Positions 1 through 9,010 of a stretch of 20,000 nucleotides of DNA are shown one piece after another; position 1 is the first letter of the stretch, and every line of letters starts with the position of its first letter. Source of the DNA: Chrysomallon squamiferum. Taxonomy: Eukaryota > Mollusca > Gastropoda > Neomphalida > Peltospiridae. The translations under genes were made by a program, and so were the position numbers. The stretch lies in contig CM022675.1 of NCBI GenBank assembly GCA_012295275.1, positions 4,244,142-4,264,141 of the forward strand, in the 5' to 3' direction. The notes beneath the pieces are model-generated. The model had not been told where the DNA came from, made no database searches, and saw nothing but the letters and a program-made list of their open reading frames with translations.

Positions 1-869
1 TAAAACGATTTCGGGACAAATTACTCGATGTTTTTGAAATGCAGGGACACATGACGTTGCATTAGCAGGAATTGTCAGATGAGTTATCTCTCCCTGGCAT
101 GCAGATGCATATAAAAGAGTAAGTGTGAAGAAAAAAACCCTTTTTAATGTTTCATGTGAACAGTTTTGAAAATTTGCTTCAATGAATAAAGTTTTAAATC
201 TGCAAAATAAAAAAGTAACCAATATATTTTCTTCGTTTTCTTCTTGTCTTTTTAATATTTCATTTGTGAAATATATCTTCTTCTTTGTCTCTTTGTATTA
301 TATAATTGGTACAAACTGTGTTTGTTTTATTGTTGTTGTTGTTTTAGTTTTTTTAGGAGGGTTTTGTTTTTGTGCGTTAGTGTGTTTGAGTGTATGTGAT
401 GTGCGTGTGCGTGTGTAATTGTTTTACTTTAATGACACAAAGTATCTTCTTTGTACCTGATGCACAGTAGTGGAAAATATATATGTACAGTTTCTGAAGA
501 TTCGCCAAGTAAATTTATTTATGATAGTTCTCGAATTTCCCAATTTGTCCATAATTTAATTTATTGGGTTTTGGTTGTTGTTGTTGTTTTTTTTTTTTGT
601 TAAATATAAGCGTTTCTGTATGTATGGCTATGTATGGTAGTTTGCAGTCTGTGTTGTTATGAACAGACAGTGGCTAAGTGTGTATGAGTATGAAATTATA
701 AACAAATGCATTTTTGTATGTGCGTATGTAAATATATTTATATGTGTGTGTTTACATGCATTTGGGGGGAGGTTATGAAATAATTTTTTCTCTATGTGTC
801 TGTACAATATAATTGTATGTTTCAAGCTTCTAAGTTCCAACAGTTGATTTTCGAATGGTACAAGATAAA
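1..869. other. AT-rich non-coding stretch, no gene seen
   Basis: No reading frame here looks like a protein. The short open frames translate to biased low-complexity strings. The stretch holds a TTG-rich patch near 327-345, a GT-rich patch near 370-416, and a second TTG run ending in poly-T at about 569-598. An AATAAA hexamer is listed separately. Confidence 0.6.
185..190 (+). promoter_or_regulatory. Possible polyadenylation signal (AATAAA)
   Basis: An AATAAA hexamer sits in the context TGAATAAAGTTTTAAATCTG and is followed further down by T- and GT-rich DNA (about 320-420). This arrangement fits a transcript 3' end on the plus strand. In DNA this AT-rich the hexamer also occurs by chance, and no upstream coding exon is visible. 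Confidence 0.2.
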
Positions 870-1082
870 GGAAAAAAAAACTGTTTTATTTAACGAAGTA
901 TTCAACACATTCTAAATTCTGCGGTTACGTTTGTACACCTAAATACCACAGAGATAACAAAACCTTCTTTTCGATCACCAGCAAGGAATCTTTTATATAT
1001 ACAAATACTCATAGCCAGGTTGTGGAACCTTTATTATTTACCCACAGTCCTGCGCGCTAACCACTGAGCCAGCGTCCACTTC
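870..1082 (-). mobile_element. tRNA-derived SINE, nearly complete, mollusc type
   Basis: Read on the minus strand, this begins with a tRNA-like head whose A box reads TGGCTCAGTGGTTAGCGCGC (about 1052-1071). A B-box-like GGTTCCACAACC follows at about 1018-1029. The body has TATATAAAAGATTCCTTG (about 985-1002) and then GCTGGTGATCGAAAAG. The 3' end reads AATGTGTTGAATACTTCG followed by TTAAATAAAACAG (about 881-911) and a T/C tail (870-880). RNA polymerase III would transcribe such an element from the internal boxes, and a LINE would mobilise it. I recall this body and 3' end as a repeat common in mollusc genomes, but did not search for it. The B box is degenerate (GGTTCCA for GGTTCGA), so this copy is probably old. 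No clear target-site duplication was found. Confidence 0.72.
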
Positions 1083-1239
1083 ACAGACAGCTTTAATTTC
1101 ATCAAATCGCGAAGAAACACAGTTCTCATATCAAGCAATAAAAATGCTCCGAGCGTGTTTTTTATTCACCACAAATACGTTAATCATTTACACTCTGCAA
1201 AACGAGAAAGAAGTTGGGGTTGCACATGAAAAGTGGACG

Positions 1240-1400
1240 AACAAATCAAAGAAAGAAAGCGCGCGCTCCGCAGCGAGAAAACCAGACGTAATTAGCGACC
1301 GGATATGGAAGTGACTTCATGCCACCACGTACTCCTTATACGCCATCTTTGAATGGCGTTACGAAGTACCGGAAGTGCGGCCATCATGAACTGTTTGCGG
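1240..1400. promoter_or_regulatory. Candidate CpG-rich promoter with YY1-like and ETS-like sites
   Basis: GC and CpG content rise sharply against the AT-rich surroundings. CGCCATCTTT (1341-1350) matches the YY1 motif in reverse. CCGGAAGTG (1369-1377) matches the ETS/GABP consensus. GGCCATCAT (1379-1387) is a second YY1-like core. CGCCAT and ATGGCG around 1341-1358 also form a small inverted repeat. YY1 and ETS sites in a CpG-rich setting are typical of TATA-less housekeeping promoters in animals. That this is an active promoter is inference. No first coding exon was recognised downstream: the nearby ATG at 1386 runs only eight codons. Confidence 0.4.
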
Positions 1401-1745
1401 GACCTTTTTTGATTTAGCCAAGCGTGAATTTAAAAGCATCGATCAGAGCGAAAAACACGCGAGTTAAAGTACGCGCGGCTTCTTTTCCACCAACTGTTTA
1501 AAGCGTCTGTTGTCAGAAAGCCATTACCATAAACTCGTGCAGCGCTATTTTTGACACTCGGCTCCAGATTTCTCTCGTTTGCAAACAGATTCAGCTTTCA
1601 GCGGGTTTAAATCACGCTAAGCTGGGGTAATCAGGCCTGAGGTGTTTTCGCAGCGCACCTAAGTTCGTGCAGATCTCTTGTTTCTGAAACGTTTACATCT
1701 CTAATTTATTTTCATGGTGACCTCAATAAACGTATTTGTGTAATT
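1401..1745 (+). other. GC-richer unique sequence ending at a polyadenylation-like signal
   Basis: This is one of the few stretches without simple repeats, and its CpG level is relatively high up to about 1670. I found no long open frame in it. AATAAA at 1725-1730 is followed by a GT-rich run (about 1732-1770), which resembles a polyadenylation site. It could be part of a non-coding transcript, a 5' UTR or a regulatory region. The sequence alone does not decide between these. Confidence 0.25.
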
Positions 1746-1824
1746 AAAACTTGATCTGTTGGTGTCCTGATACATTTAAACTTAGTATTATTCTTGTTCT
1801 TCTTCATTTTTTTCTCTTTTTCTT

Positions 1825-1863
1825 ATTACTACTACTACTACCATTGCCACTACTACTACTATA

Positions 1864-1900
<37 letters not shown>

Positions 1901-1920
1901 TACTACTGCTACTGCTACTT
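1825..1920. repeat. Imperfect (TAC)n microsatellite
   Basis: TAC/ACT triplets repeat with a few interruptions (CCATTGCC near 1841-1849, ATAACT near 1860-1866, and TGC variants at the 3' end). On the plus strand one frame gives a run of tyrosines, which is a repeat artefact and not a gene. Confidence 0.92.
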
Positions 1921-2055
1921 CTATGTATTTCATTGGTTTGGGGATTTTTTTCTATGTGTATATATTTATTATTCTCGCTATTACAGCTTCTGCTGTTGTG
2001 TTGTTCATATAAATATAAAAATACAAAAAGATTATTTCAATATTTCAATATATAT

Positions 2056-2080
2056 ACACACACATACACACACACACACA
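2056..2080. repeat. (CA)n microsatellite
   Basis: CA dinucleotides with one T interruption abut the left end of the TIR element that starts at 2079. The repeat may have overwritten that element's original left target site. Confidence 0.9.
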
Positions 2081-2215
2081 GGGGTACCTTGTCTTACGAG
2101 TTTAATTCGATCTGATACCGAGCTCGTATCTCAATTTGCTCGTATATCAAATCCGTTTTCCCAAATGAAAATAACTGAAATACCATTAATCCGTTCAAGC
2201 CCCCCAAAAAACAGG

Positions 2216-2253
<38 letters not shown>

Positions 2254-2672
2254 CTTGTTTTTAAATAAGAAAAATGTATTTATAAATGACAAATATTGTA
2301 TAATCAAAGAGAATGTAAAGAAATAAATTGGTTTTGTAAAGTGTATTTATCTTGGAGATCAGACAAATTATGTTAACGCCTTTGACTGGAGTTACAGCCT
2401 TTATCGACTCCTTCAGCTTCAGGATGGTACTATGCCCGTACTGCCTAGACAAGAGATGCTTTCGCAGCAAGGAAACCACGTGAAGTAAATGAGTGAGACG
2501 CGGGATGCTGGCCGGATATATCGTTGTTCGTTGCGCCAACTAGCGGCGGCGTATCTGAAGTTCTCTCGTAAGTCGGATTTTGGCTCGCAACACAAAGCAA
2601 AAAATCAACCGGGCGACTGCTCGTAACTCGAAAAACTCGTATGTTGGAGCACTCGTAAGTCGAGTTACAATG
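2079..2672. mobile_element. Non-autonomous TIR DNA transposon, pogo/Tigger-like ends
   Basis: The left end reads CAGGGGTACCTTGTCTTACG. The right end, read on the opposite strand, is CATTGTAACTCGACTTACGA. About two thirds of the first 21 bases agree, including the inner CTTACGAG. The motif family TCGTA / TTACGAG recurs inside both arms, for example at about 2122-2150 and 2565-2640. The right end is followed by TA. The left is preceded by CA, probably altered by the CA microsatellite. CAG...ACCTCG-like ends with TA flanks recall pogo/Tigger elements of the Tc1/mariner superfamily, but that placement is tentative. Length is about 594 bp, with a 31-bp poly-T (2218-2248) inside. A 92-codon minus-strand frame (2261-2539) shows no transposase motif that I can recognise, so the copy appears non-autonomous. 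Confidence 0.6.
2218..2248. repeat. Poly-T tract inside the TIR element
   Basis: Thirty-one uninterrupted T residues interrupt the left half of the 2079-2672 element. They could be an expanded short run or the tail of a small retroposed insertion on the minus strand. No companion element is visible. Confidence 0.9.
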
Positions 2673-2958
2673 TATTATATTTTTTTTAAGGAACATAAAA
2701 GAAAAAGTTAATTTGTCTTTTTTCAATCAGTTTATCAAAAGAATTTTTTTTAAATTTTAAATCAAAGAAACAAAAAATGAAAAGTTGAAATAGAATGCAC
2801 TTCAAAAGATAATAGCTATTAATTTCAGTCCTATTATTGTTTTTGTTTCTAACATTGATTTTTCTTTCTTTTTGCTTTCTCCAGTGTACCAGTTTGGTCC
2901 ATACTAAAAATATTTGTCTTCGTTTCGTTTAATAGTAGCTAAAGGAAAATACATATAT
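2673..2958. other. AT-rich DNA, nothing recognised
   Basis: A- and T-rich sequence with short homopolymer runs. No open frame, RNA or repeat unit could be supported. Confidence 0.5.
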
Positions 2959-2964
2959 TCAAAA

Positions 2965-3176
2965 TAAAATAAAATAAAGTAAGTAAATAAATAAATAAAT
3001 GATGGATGGATGGATGAATGGATGGACTGATAGACAGATAGAGAGACAGACAGATAGATAGCTAGACAGATAGATAGACAGATATAGACAGATAGATAGA
3101 CAGAGATAGATAGATATCGATGGATAGCCAGATCGATAGAGAGATAGATAGATAGAAGACAGACAGATACAATACA
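2965..3176. repeat. Compound tetranucleotide array: AAAT, GATG, GATA/GACA
   Basis: An AAAT/AAATA run (about 2965-3000) passes into GATG units (3001-3025) and then an imperfect GATA/GACA mixture to about 3170. The minus strand of this tract gives a Ser/Leu/Tyr/Ile-rich open frame, which comes from the repeat. Confidence 0.9.
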
Positions 3177-3335
3177 AAATAAAATGATTTTATATTTATT
3201 TCAATTTCGAAATCCTGTTTTAAACAAAGTATTATTTTCCTAGAAATACTCCAGTACTTCTGTGTGAAAAAACACTATATTATCTTTATTTTTTATTTTT
3301 TATTGTATGTATTTTATTTATTACATAACGTGAGA

Positions 3336-3370
3336 GCGCGCGCGGGTGCATGCATGCATGTGTGTGTGTG
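3336..3370. repeat. Alternating purine-pyrimidine tract (GC)n, TGCA and (TG)n
   Basis: The tract runs GCGCGCGCG, then GTGCATGCATGCATG, then TGTGTGTGTG. It alternates purine and pyrimidine with one break, which is the base pattern that favours left-handed Z-DNA. Confidence 0.75.
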
Positions 3371-3821
3371 TTATTGTTTCCTGGGGCGGAGATTATCCTC
3401 TTTTGTGTATTGTTTTCTGAGGGGATAATTAAAAAAAAAAGAAAAAAAAGACAATTTTCGTTATTTATTTTCTTTTCTGTTCTTCTGTTTTCTTCTTGAA
3501 GTCTACTGAGATAAGAGATTAGAGTTTTGCTTGCTGTGTAATTCTTCATGTGGTGAGCCGCATTTTAGTAAACTTATTTCGTCACTGTGAAAAACGAAAC
3601 ACTGGACTTTATGATCCGTTAAATGAAAATTTATTGACATGTTCATAATAGAAATAATAATTCACTTCGAAGCATAGTGGGTTTAAAAACCAATATTTAT
3701 TGAGGTTAATAAATTTGTAATACTTCAGTGTCGTATGATTTATGTTTTTGCCTGTAAAATAGCTGAATTATTAACACTACCTCACAAACCACTTTATCAT
3801 ATAACTCCCAAATTAACTGTT
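3371..3821. other. AT-rich DNA, nothing recognised
   Basis: No supported gene. It includes a short A-rich run (3430-3450). A minus-strand open frame of 87 codons over 3286-3549 has no recognisable domain and starts in AT-rich repeat. Confidence 0.5.
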
Positions 3822-3822
3822 A

Positions 3823-3825
<3 letters not shown>

Positions 3826-3893
<68 letters not shown>

Positions 3894-3920
3894 TTTGTTG
3901 TTGTTGTTTTTGTTGTTGTT
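3826..3920. repeat. (TTA)n microsatellite passing into (TTG)n
   Basis: About 67 bp of nearly pure TTA/TAT triplets (3826-3892) are followed by TTG triplets to about 3920. One A-to-G change converts TTA to TTG, so the second block may be a variant that spread by slippage. Confidence 0.95.
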
Positions 3921-4000
3921 AATATTTTCATTTTGTTGATGTTTTATTGTTAGGTTAGATGTTTTTGTTGTTGTTATGGGTTTGTTTTGTTTTATAATAT

Positions 4001-4028
4001 TTTTATTATTATTATTATTATTATTATT
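4001..4028. repeat. Short (TTA)n microsatellite
   Basis: Nine or so TTA triplets, flanked by T-rich and TTTA-rich DNA up to about 4150. Confidence 0.85.
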
Positions 4029-4599
4029 GGCATGTTTATTATTATTTAGTTTTACTTTTTATTATTTATTTATTTATTTTTTGTATAAAAATCATTGCTT
4101 TTTGTTAATAATTTTCTTTCTTCTTTTCTTCTTTTCTTTTTCTTTCTTTAATTTTTCACTCTGTTTCTTCTATCAAGTATATCTGAAAGGTTTTTGTAGC
4201 TGCCAAATTCATAAGTTATTTCTCGCTATACATAAATATTAAAATATTTTATTACTTGAGAAATAATACGATTAATATTCTGTAGCTGGACTAAATATTT
4301 TGTTTGTGCTTTCAGAAAGGTCGCTAATATTTCGTTATATTCCTTTAAAATATGAATGCTTATTTTTTTGTTTGTTTGTTTGTTTTTTTATATGAGAAAG
4401 CTTTCTGTTGATCCAATAACAGAGAACTATTTGTTACAAGACCAGCATTTTCAGTTTGATAAAGACAATAACTCGATTTATCAATATTGTTCGCAAATTT
4501 CTGCTTTAGTCGTATATGTCGTCAAAGAACAGTTTAGGGCACGAGCATTCACCGCGAAGTGCCTTTTCGTGTTCGGCGGTGTGTGTGTGTAAATAACAA
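4029..4599. other. T-rich then mixed unique DNA, nothing recognised
   Basis: Positions 4029-4160 are pyrimidine- and TTTA-rich. A 78-codon plus-strand open frame covers 4356-4592. It has no domain or homologue that I recognise, and it begins in a TTTG run and ends in a GT run, so it is left uncalled. Confidence 0.45.
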
Positions 4600-4790
4600 A
4601 ATTCGTCTTGCGCAGATCTATACACGATAAGCGAGTTCGCGTATTTCACTTCCGGTCTCGTGTGATTCCGTGCAGTTTTTTTTTTATGTTTTCAGCGACA
4701 CGGTTCACCTCGTTTGTTTCTGACTGCACAGACCTGAAGAAGAATGAAGACACAAAGAAAACAGCGGATTGTTCATGGTAGATTAATTAA
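4600..4790. promoter_or_regulatory. Candidate small CpG-richer regulatory patch with an ETS-like site
   Basis: ACTTCCGG (4648-4655) is the reverse complement of the ETS/GABP core CCGGAAGT. Several CpGs cluster in 4605-4715, unlike the flanks. A pyrimidine-rich run ending TTTTCAG just before 4696 resembles a splice acceptor. A short ATG frame starts near 4744 and stops after 19 codons. These marks fit a promoter or a 5' non-coding exon, but there is no coding evidence. Confidence 0.25.
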
Positions 4791-4965
4791 AACGGTTAAT
4801 TAACTTTGATTTTTACATCTCGTATTAAGTATTTCTGCGTTATTTGGCCTATTTAGTCAAGAGAAGTAATTACAAAGAGGCTGTTACCGGGTTTTTGAAT
4901 TTTTTTATTTCACCTATTTCAAATGATTTGATATGTATGTGTTTTTGTTTTTTTTAATATATATT

Positions 4966-4996
<31 letters not shown>

Positions 4997-5084
4997 TATT
5001 AGGTAGGTATATATAATTTTTTATATGTGTATATATATGTATGTATGTATGTATTACGTAGGTATATATATAATTTTTTATATG

Positions 5085-5124
<40 letters not shown>
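4966..5124. repeat. Compound (TA)n / (ATGT)n / (GT)n array
   Basis: TA repeats (about 4971-4995) and ATGT repeats (about 5035-5052) lead to a GT run (about 5092-5124). The phrase TAGGTATATATA followed by ATTTTTTATATG occurs twice (about 5000-5030 and 5059-5085), so the block partly arose by local duplication. Confidence 0.88.
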
Positions 5125-5125
<1 letters not shown>

Positions 5126-5515
5126 ATATATTCTTATTCCGGTTTAAAAAATATTTAACGACAATATATAAAGTGTATTAGAATAAAATTAAACTAGTCA
5201 AAACAAAAAACAGCACAAAACTTTGTATGGACTCTCACGAGAATATGAATACGCAAATTCACTTATCGTATATAGATCTGAGTGAGACAAATTCTGTTAT
5301 TTAGATACACACATAGCGTTATCCACATATTATAAATTAAAAAGAGAGAGATAAACCTACAGACTCGATTATACACAAACAAATATGTCTGGAACTTGTC
5401 ATAACGTAATCTCGACTTTTTTCATTCTCTTATTTAACTCAAAGAATAAAGAGGAAGAAAAAAAACTTTATGTAATCAGACGAGTGAATACATTTTAATA
5501 GGAGGGGAAGAGACT
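5125..5515. other. AT-rich DNA, nothing recognised
   Basis: No open frame, RNA gene or repeat unit of note. Confidence 0.5.
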
Positions 5516-5519
5516 CTTT

Positions 5520-5615
5520 CAGCTCCTGCGAGCTCCTTTCAGCTCCTATCACTTCCCATGAGAATCTAATAAAAGTGTAGTTTCAAATGAAGTGTAGTTT
5601 CAAATGAAGTGCAGA
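5520..5615. repeat. Two short tandem duplications
   Basis: AGCTCCT occurs three times within 5521-5547. A 17-bp unit, AAGTGTAGTTTCAAATG, then occurs twice in tandem (5573-5589 and 5590-5606) followed by a partial third copy. These are minisatellite-like slippage products with no visible function. Confidence 0.85.
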
Positions 5616-5689
5616 TTTTTTTTAATTTTAATTTTTTTTTTTTTTCTTTTCTTATGGCGGTTTATTCTGATGCAGTAGCATTTCCTCGT

Positions 5690-6130
5690 TAACGCAATTT
5701 CAACACAGCGGGCTTAATTTAAACTTGGCGCAGGTCTACAAATCTAATTACATGTCTGCGAGGTTTTAACAACAGGCAAACCTGCGAGACTTCGCCGAAT
5801 TGATTTCTTCGTAAAGCGCTTCGCACCAATTCGGTGATCGTCGAGTACATCCGGAGCTTTCCCTCGGGAATTTCCGCCCGTCGTCTAAACATGACCGTTC
5901 ATTAGTAAAAGCGCGACGTGTTATCCAAACTGCGACGTCTTGAGACGCGCGCGCGTCTAAATTCAGCGACAGAAGGGAGTTGTGTCCTCCTCTCGCGGAG
6001 TCCTTGCGATGATCAGAAGTGAGTTTCAATTAATTTTATTGATTGGCCGACCGCCAGCGAGAAGCGGAATCGCAAACAACAACAAAGACGATTTGAGAAG
6101 ATTTGAGAAATTTCGTCGGCGTTCTTGCGT
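5690..6130. promoter_or_regulatory. CpG-rich patch, candidate promoter or first exon
   Basis: GC and CpG are much higher than in the flanks, densest over 5910-6011. The patch includes a perfect 16-bp palindrome, AGACGCGCGCGCGTCT (5943-5958). A donor-like GTGAGT at 6019-6024 follows CAGAA, and a short ATG lies at 6009-6011. Overlapping open frames exist on both strands (minus 5766-6029, 87 codons; plus 5982-6203, 73 codons), but neither carries a recognisable domain. CpG-rich DNA lacks stop codons by composition, so they are not called as genes. Confidence 0.35.
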
Positions 6131-6279
6131 CGAAAATTTAGATTTATGTAACGGTGTTTTTGTGTTTTTTTTGTGGTTGTTGAAAATTACGTTTATGTTT
6201 TAACCAGAGCTTGTCTGCATGTCGCGTTCAAATCCCGAGACGACAAGACGAAGGCATTTATTTGACAGTCTGATATAGT

Positions 6280-6281
<2 letters not shown>

Positions 6282-6334
<53 letters not shown>
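6282..6334. repeat. (CT)n microsatellite
   Basis: About 26 uninterrupted CT dinucleotides. This is a pure polypyrimidine strand with mirror symmetry, a pattern able to form triplex DNA in supercoiled molecules. Confidence 0.97.
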
Positions 6335-6338
<4 letters not shown>

Positions 6339-6550
6339 CTGACTCTCCTTACCTTGTCCACAAACAGGTATTAAAAGCAGAATTTTCCTAAATAAGTATA
6401 ATAGTTTTTTCAGTTATTTTTTTTTACGTTATTTGATTATTGACTATTGATTCAGACATATTTGTCGATACTCCAAGATACGAGACTTAATCATTAAATC
6501 ATGAGCCGTGAGAAAAAGTATTATTCTCACTATTTTATTTTTAAGACAAA

Positions 6551-6700
6551 CAAAAAAAAAAAAAAAAAAAAAAAAAAAGAAAGAAAAAGTAATAAAACAC
6601 ACTCAACAACTAAGAAAAGACAAAAAAAAAAAAAAAAAAATAACAAGAGATAACAGAAATTCAAAAAAAAATAAAAATTCAAACAAAACAAACAAAAAAA
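6551..6700. repeat. Interrupted poly-A tracts
   Basis: Poly-A runs at about 6551-6578 and 6621-6640, with further A-rich runs to 6700. The plus-strand lysine-rich open frame over this stretch is a product of the A runs. Confidence 0.9.
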
Positions 6701-6719
6701 TGATTAAAATGAAAAGTTA

Positions 6720-7150
6720 TATCAAACTGAACCCACCTGAACAATCCAACGACTTCCGGTCCACTGCTCAATAATCCCACCTTCTTTTTCGGAGAGCTCG
6801 GATCGACGAAGGCAGACGACAAGTCTCGCTGGCTCAGATGATTAAATGATTAAATGATTAGGAGATCCGGCTGTATAGTTTTCCAAAGTCGAATAATCAC
6901 TCGTCGTTAACATCTCGTTTCCATATTGATTCTCCAGCCCATTTCCTCTTGTATTGTAAACACTTCCTCCGTCTTCAGCCGTAAGAAAATGTCTTCATTA
7001 CGACAAAGACGACGTCCAAAGAACTGATGCTTTATTTAGATTCTTTTATTTTCCCTCTTTTTTTTTTAATCCTTTTTATTATTTTTTATTCTTTCACGAT
7101 ACTACACTTATTCTAGATTCAGTAAAATTAATGCTATATAATCTGCGTGT
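6720..7150. other. Mixed unique DNA, nothing firmly recognised
   Basis: It contains an ETS-like ACTTCCGG at 6752-6759 and a threefold ATGATTAA-type micro-duplication at about 6838-6860. Composition is moderately GC-rich to about 7010. No open frame or RNA gene is supported. Confidence 0.45.
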
Positions 7151-7188
7151 AAAATATATATTGTATATTGATATCGAAAATATTTAGA

Positions 7189-7231
7189 TGTAGTAGTAGT
7201 AGTGGTGGTAGTAGTGGTAGTGGTCGTCGTC

Positions 7232-7278
<47 letters not shown>

Positions 7279-7303
7279 GGTGGTAGTAGTAGTAGTGGTA
7301 TTG
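7189..7303. repeat. (GTA)n / (GTG)n trinucleotide array
   Basis: GTA triplets alternate in blocks with GTG and CGT triplets. Depending on frame it reads as poly-Val, or as Ser/Gly runs, all repeat artefacts. Confidence 0.94.
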
Positions 7304-7465
7304 GTACTAATAATAATACTATTTATTTATTGTGTGTTTGCAAAAGCGAATATGCACGTAAGTAGGTATACGTATATGTGTATTTATAAAAGAAAACTGA
7401 TAAGTAATTGGATACGTATTTATCGCACAGTAGTTAAAAGACTAAAATGAAAACACATTCCATTA

Positions 7466-7554
<89 letters not shown>
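7466..7554. repeat. (AAT)n microsatellite
   Basis: About 30 nearly pure AAT triplets. Confidence 0.97.
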
Positions 7555-7557
<3 letters not shown>

Positions 7558-7709
7558 TATAGAAAAAGAGGGTTGTCATCGACAGTAGAATACTATATTA
7601 ACATAAGCTTAATCAAAATCTGTTAATATTAATTTTAAATATAAGTGTCCATATATATTATTATATTATATAATGAACAGTTTTATTCATTACTAAATAG
7701 AAATGAATC

Positions 7710-7783
7710 ATATTATTATTATTATTATTATTATTATTGTAGTTGCTGTTAATGTTGTTGTTGTTATTTTTATTATTATTATA
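7710..7783. repeat. (TTA)n with (TTG)n interruptions
   Basis: TTA runs at about 7710-7738 and 7765-7783 are separated by TTG-rich DNA. This is the same TTA/TTG partnership seen at 3826-3920, in the same strand orientation. Confidence 0.88.
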
Positions 7784-7961
7784 TAAGTGCAGACTGCACA
7801 GTATTTATTTTACATGCAATTTATTACATTATTTATATCACATATATAACACGTGTACATACGTCTGTAAATACTTCAGTATGTGTATGTAGCTTGAATA
7901 CATGAATCGTGTATATAATTGTATATATGTACGGGATGCTAGCGAACAGAAACCAAATTAT

Positions 7962-7964
<3 letters not shown>

Positions 7965-8010
<46 letters not shown>
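7965..8010. repeat. (CA)n microsatellite
   Basis: Twenty-three uninterrupted CA dinucleotides, followed by a short TA run. Confidence 0.97.
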
Positions 8011-8015
<5 letters not shown>

Positions 8016-8029
8016 CAGTTTGTACATAA

Positions 8030-8924
8030 TAATCTATGTATGTGTGTTTTACATGCATTGTGTCTCTCCGTCTGCGAACGCATTACACGAGAAATGGTTA
8101 GGTTTTCAAAACGGTATATCCGCAAATACCATGAAAGGGATTGGCATTTTTAATTCAATAATATATTAAGCCTTGGTCAAAAAACCGGAAAAACGAAGAT
8201 ATCCAGTTCACATATCTATGAGCGGTCTGAAAGTTGTCGCAAAATTTTGATTATTATGTGTATTTAAACTAGGGGAGAATACTCTTATCAGTTAAAATGT
8301 TATAATTAAAGAATTATGTCCCTTATTAATGCGCATACACCATGATTTTCGAAATTACAAAAGAAATCCCTCTTTGAAATGTATAAGAAAAATAAACTCA
8401 AGTAATAATAAATTTAAATAATCATAATAACAAAGAAGAAAGAAAAAAAAAAAGAAGAGAGTAATAAAAAGAGGAAAAATATATATAAAAATAATAACAC
8501 GAACAATTCCTAATGCTGAGCCGAAATAATATTATCAATTGAATACTAACTTGAAAAACGAGATTTTTTTTTTCTAAATCATTTTAGTAATAATAATAAC
8601 AATTATATGATGATAAAACTTTATAGAAAAGCAAAAATGCCTAAAGCAGACACCGTGAACTTAATTTATATTTAAGAAAAATAAATATATATATTTAAAA
8701 AAAATGAAAGAGTTATAAAATAATAATTGCGAGATTTAAAACACATAAATTATAATAATCAACGTAATAAACGTAAATTCCTTGCAGTGTTTTTGTTGCT
8801 TTGCATGGCAACAGCTTGATCGTGTCAGTTTCCGGAAGTTTACTCCCTGAAGCCAAGTTTTAAATTTGTAAATGTACTTTAATAGCTTACACAACCTTTT
8901 TCAACGATATCATCCTTAATTTAG
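8030..8924. other. AT-rich DNA, nothing recognised
   Basis: A long AT-rich stretch with no supported gene. An ETS-like CCGGAAGT at 8832-8839 (context TTTCCGGAAGTTT) is the only motif of note. It is flanked by a slightly GC-richer segment (8780-8870). Confidence 0.5.
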
Positions 8925-9010
8925 TTATTATTAGTATCATTATTATTATTATTTTTGTTGTTGTTGCTGATATTATTATTATTATTATTATTATTACCAC
9001 TTCTACTGTT
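8925..9010. repeat. Imperfect (TTA)n/(TTG)n array
   Basis: TTA triplets (about 8938-8952 and 8970-8996) flank a short TTG block, again pairing TTA with TTG. Confidence 0.8.

Noticed and set aside
2261-2539. A 92-codon minus-strand frame inside the 2079-2672 element, considered as a transposase
   Set aside because: Too short, no DDE/D-type motif or DNA-binding domain seen, and its C-terminal part is AT-rich non-coding-like sequence.
5766-6203. Two opposed genes over the CpG-rich patch
   Set aside because: The frames overlap on opposite strands, neither shows a known domain, and CpG-rich DNA has few stop codons. A regulatory patch is the better reading.
7189-7554. A CRISPR-like array of regular repeats
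   Set aside because: The units are three bases long without unique spacers. These are microsatellites.
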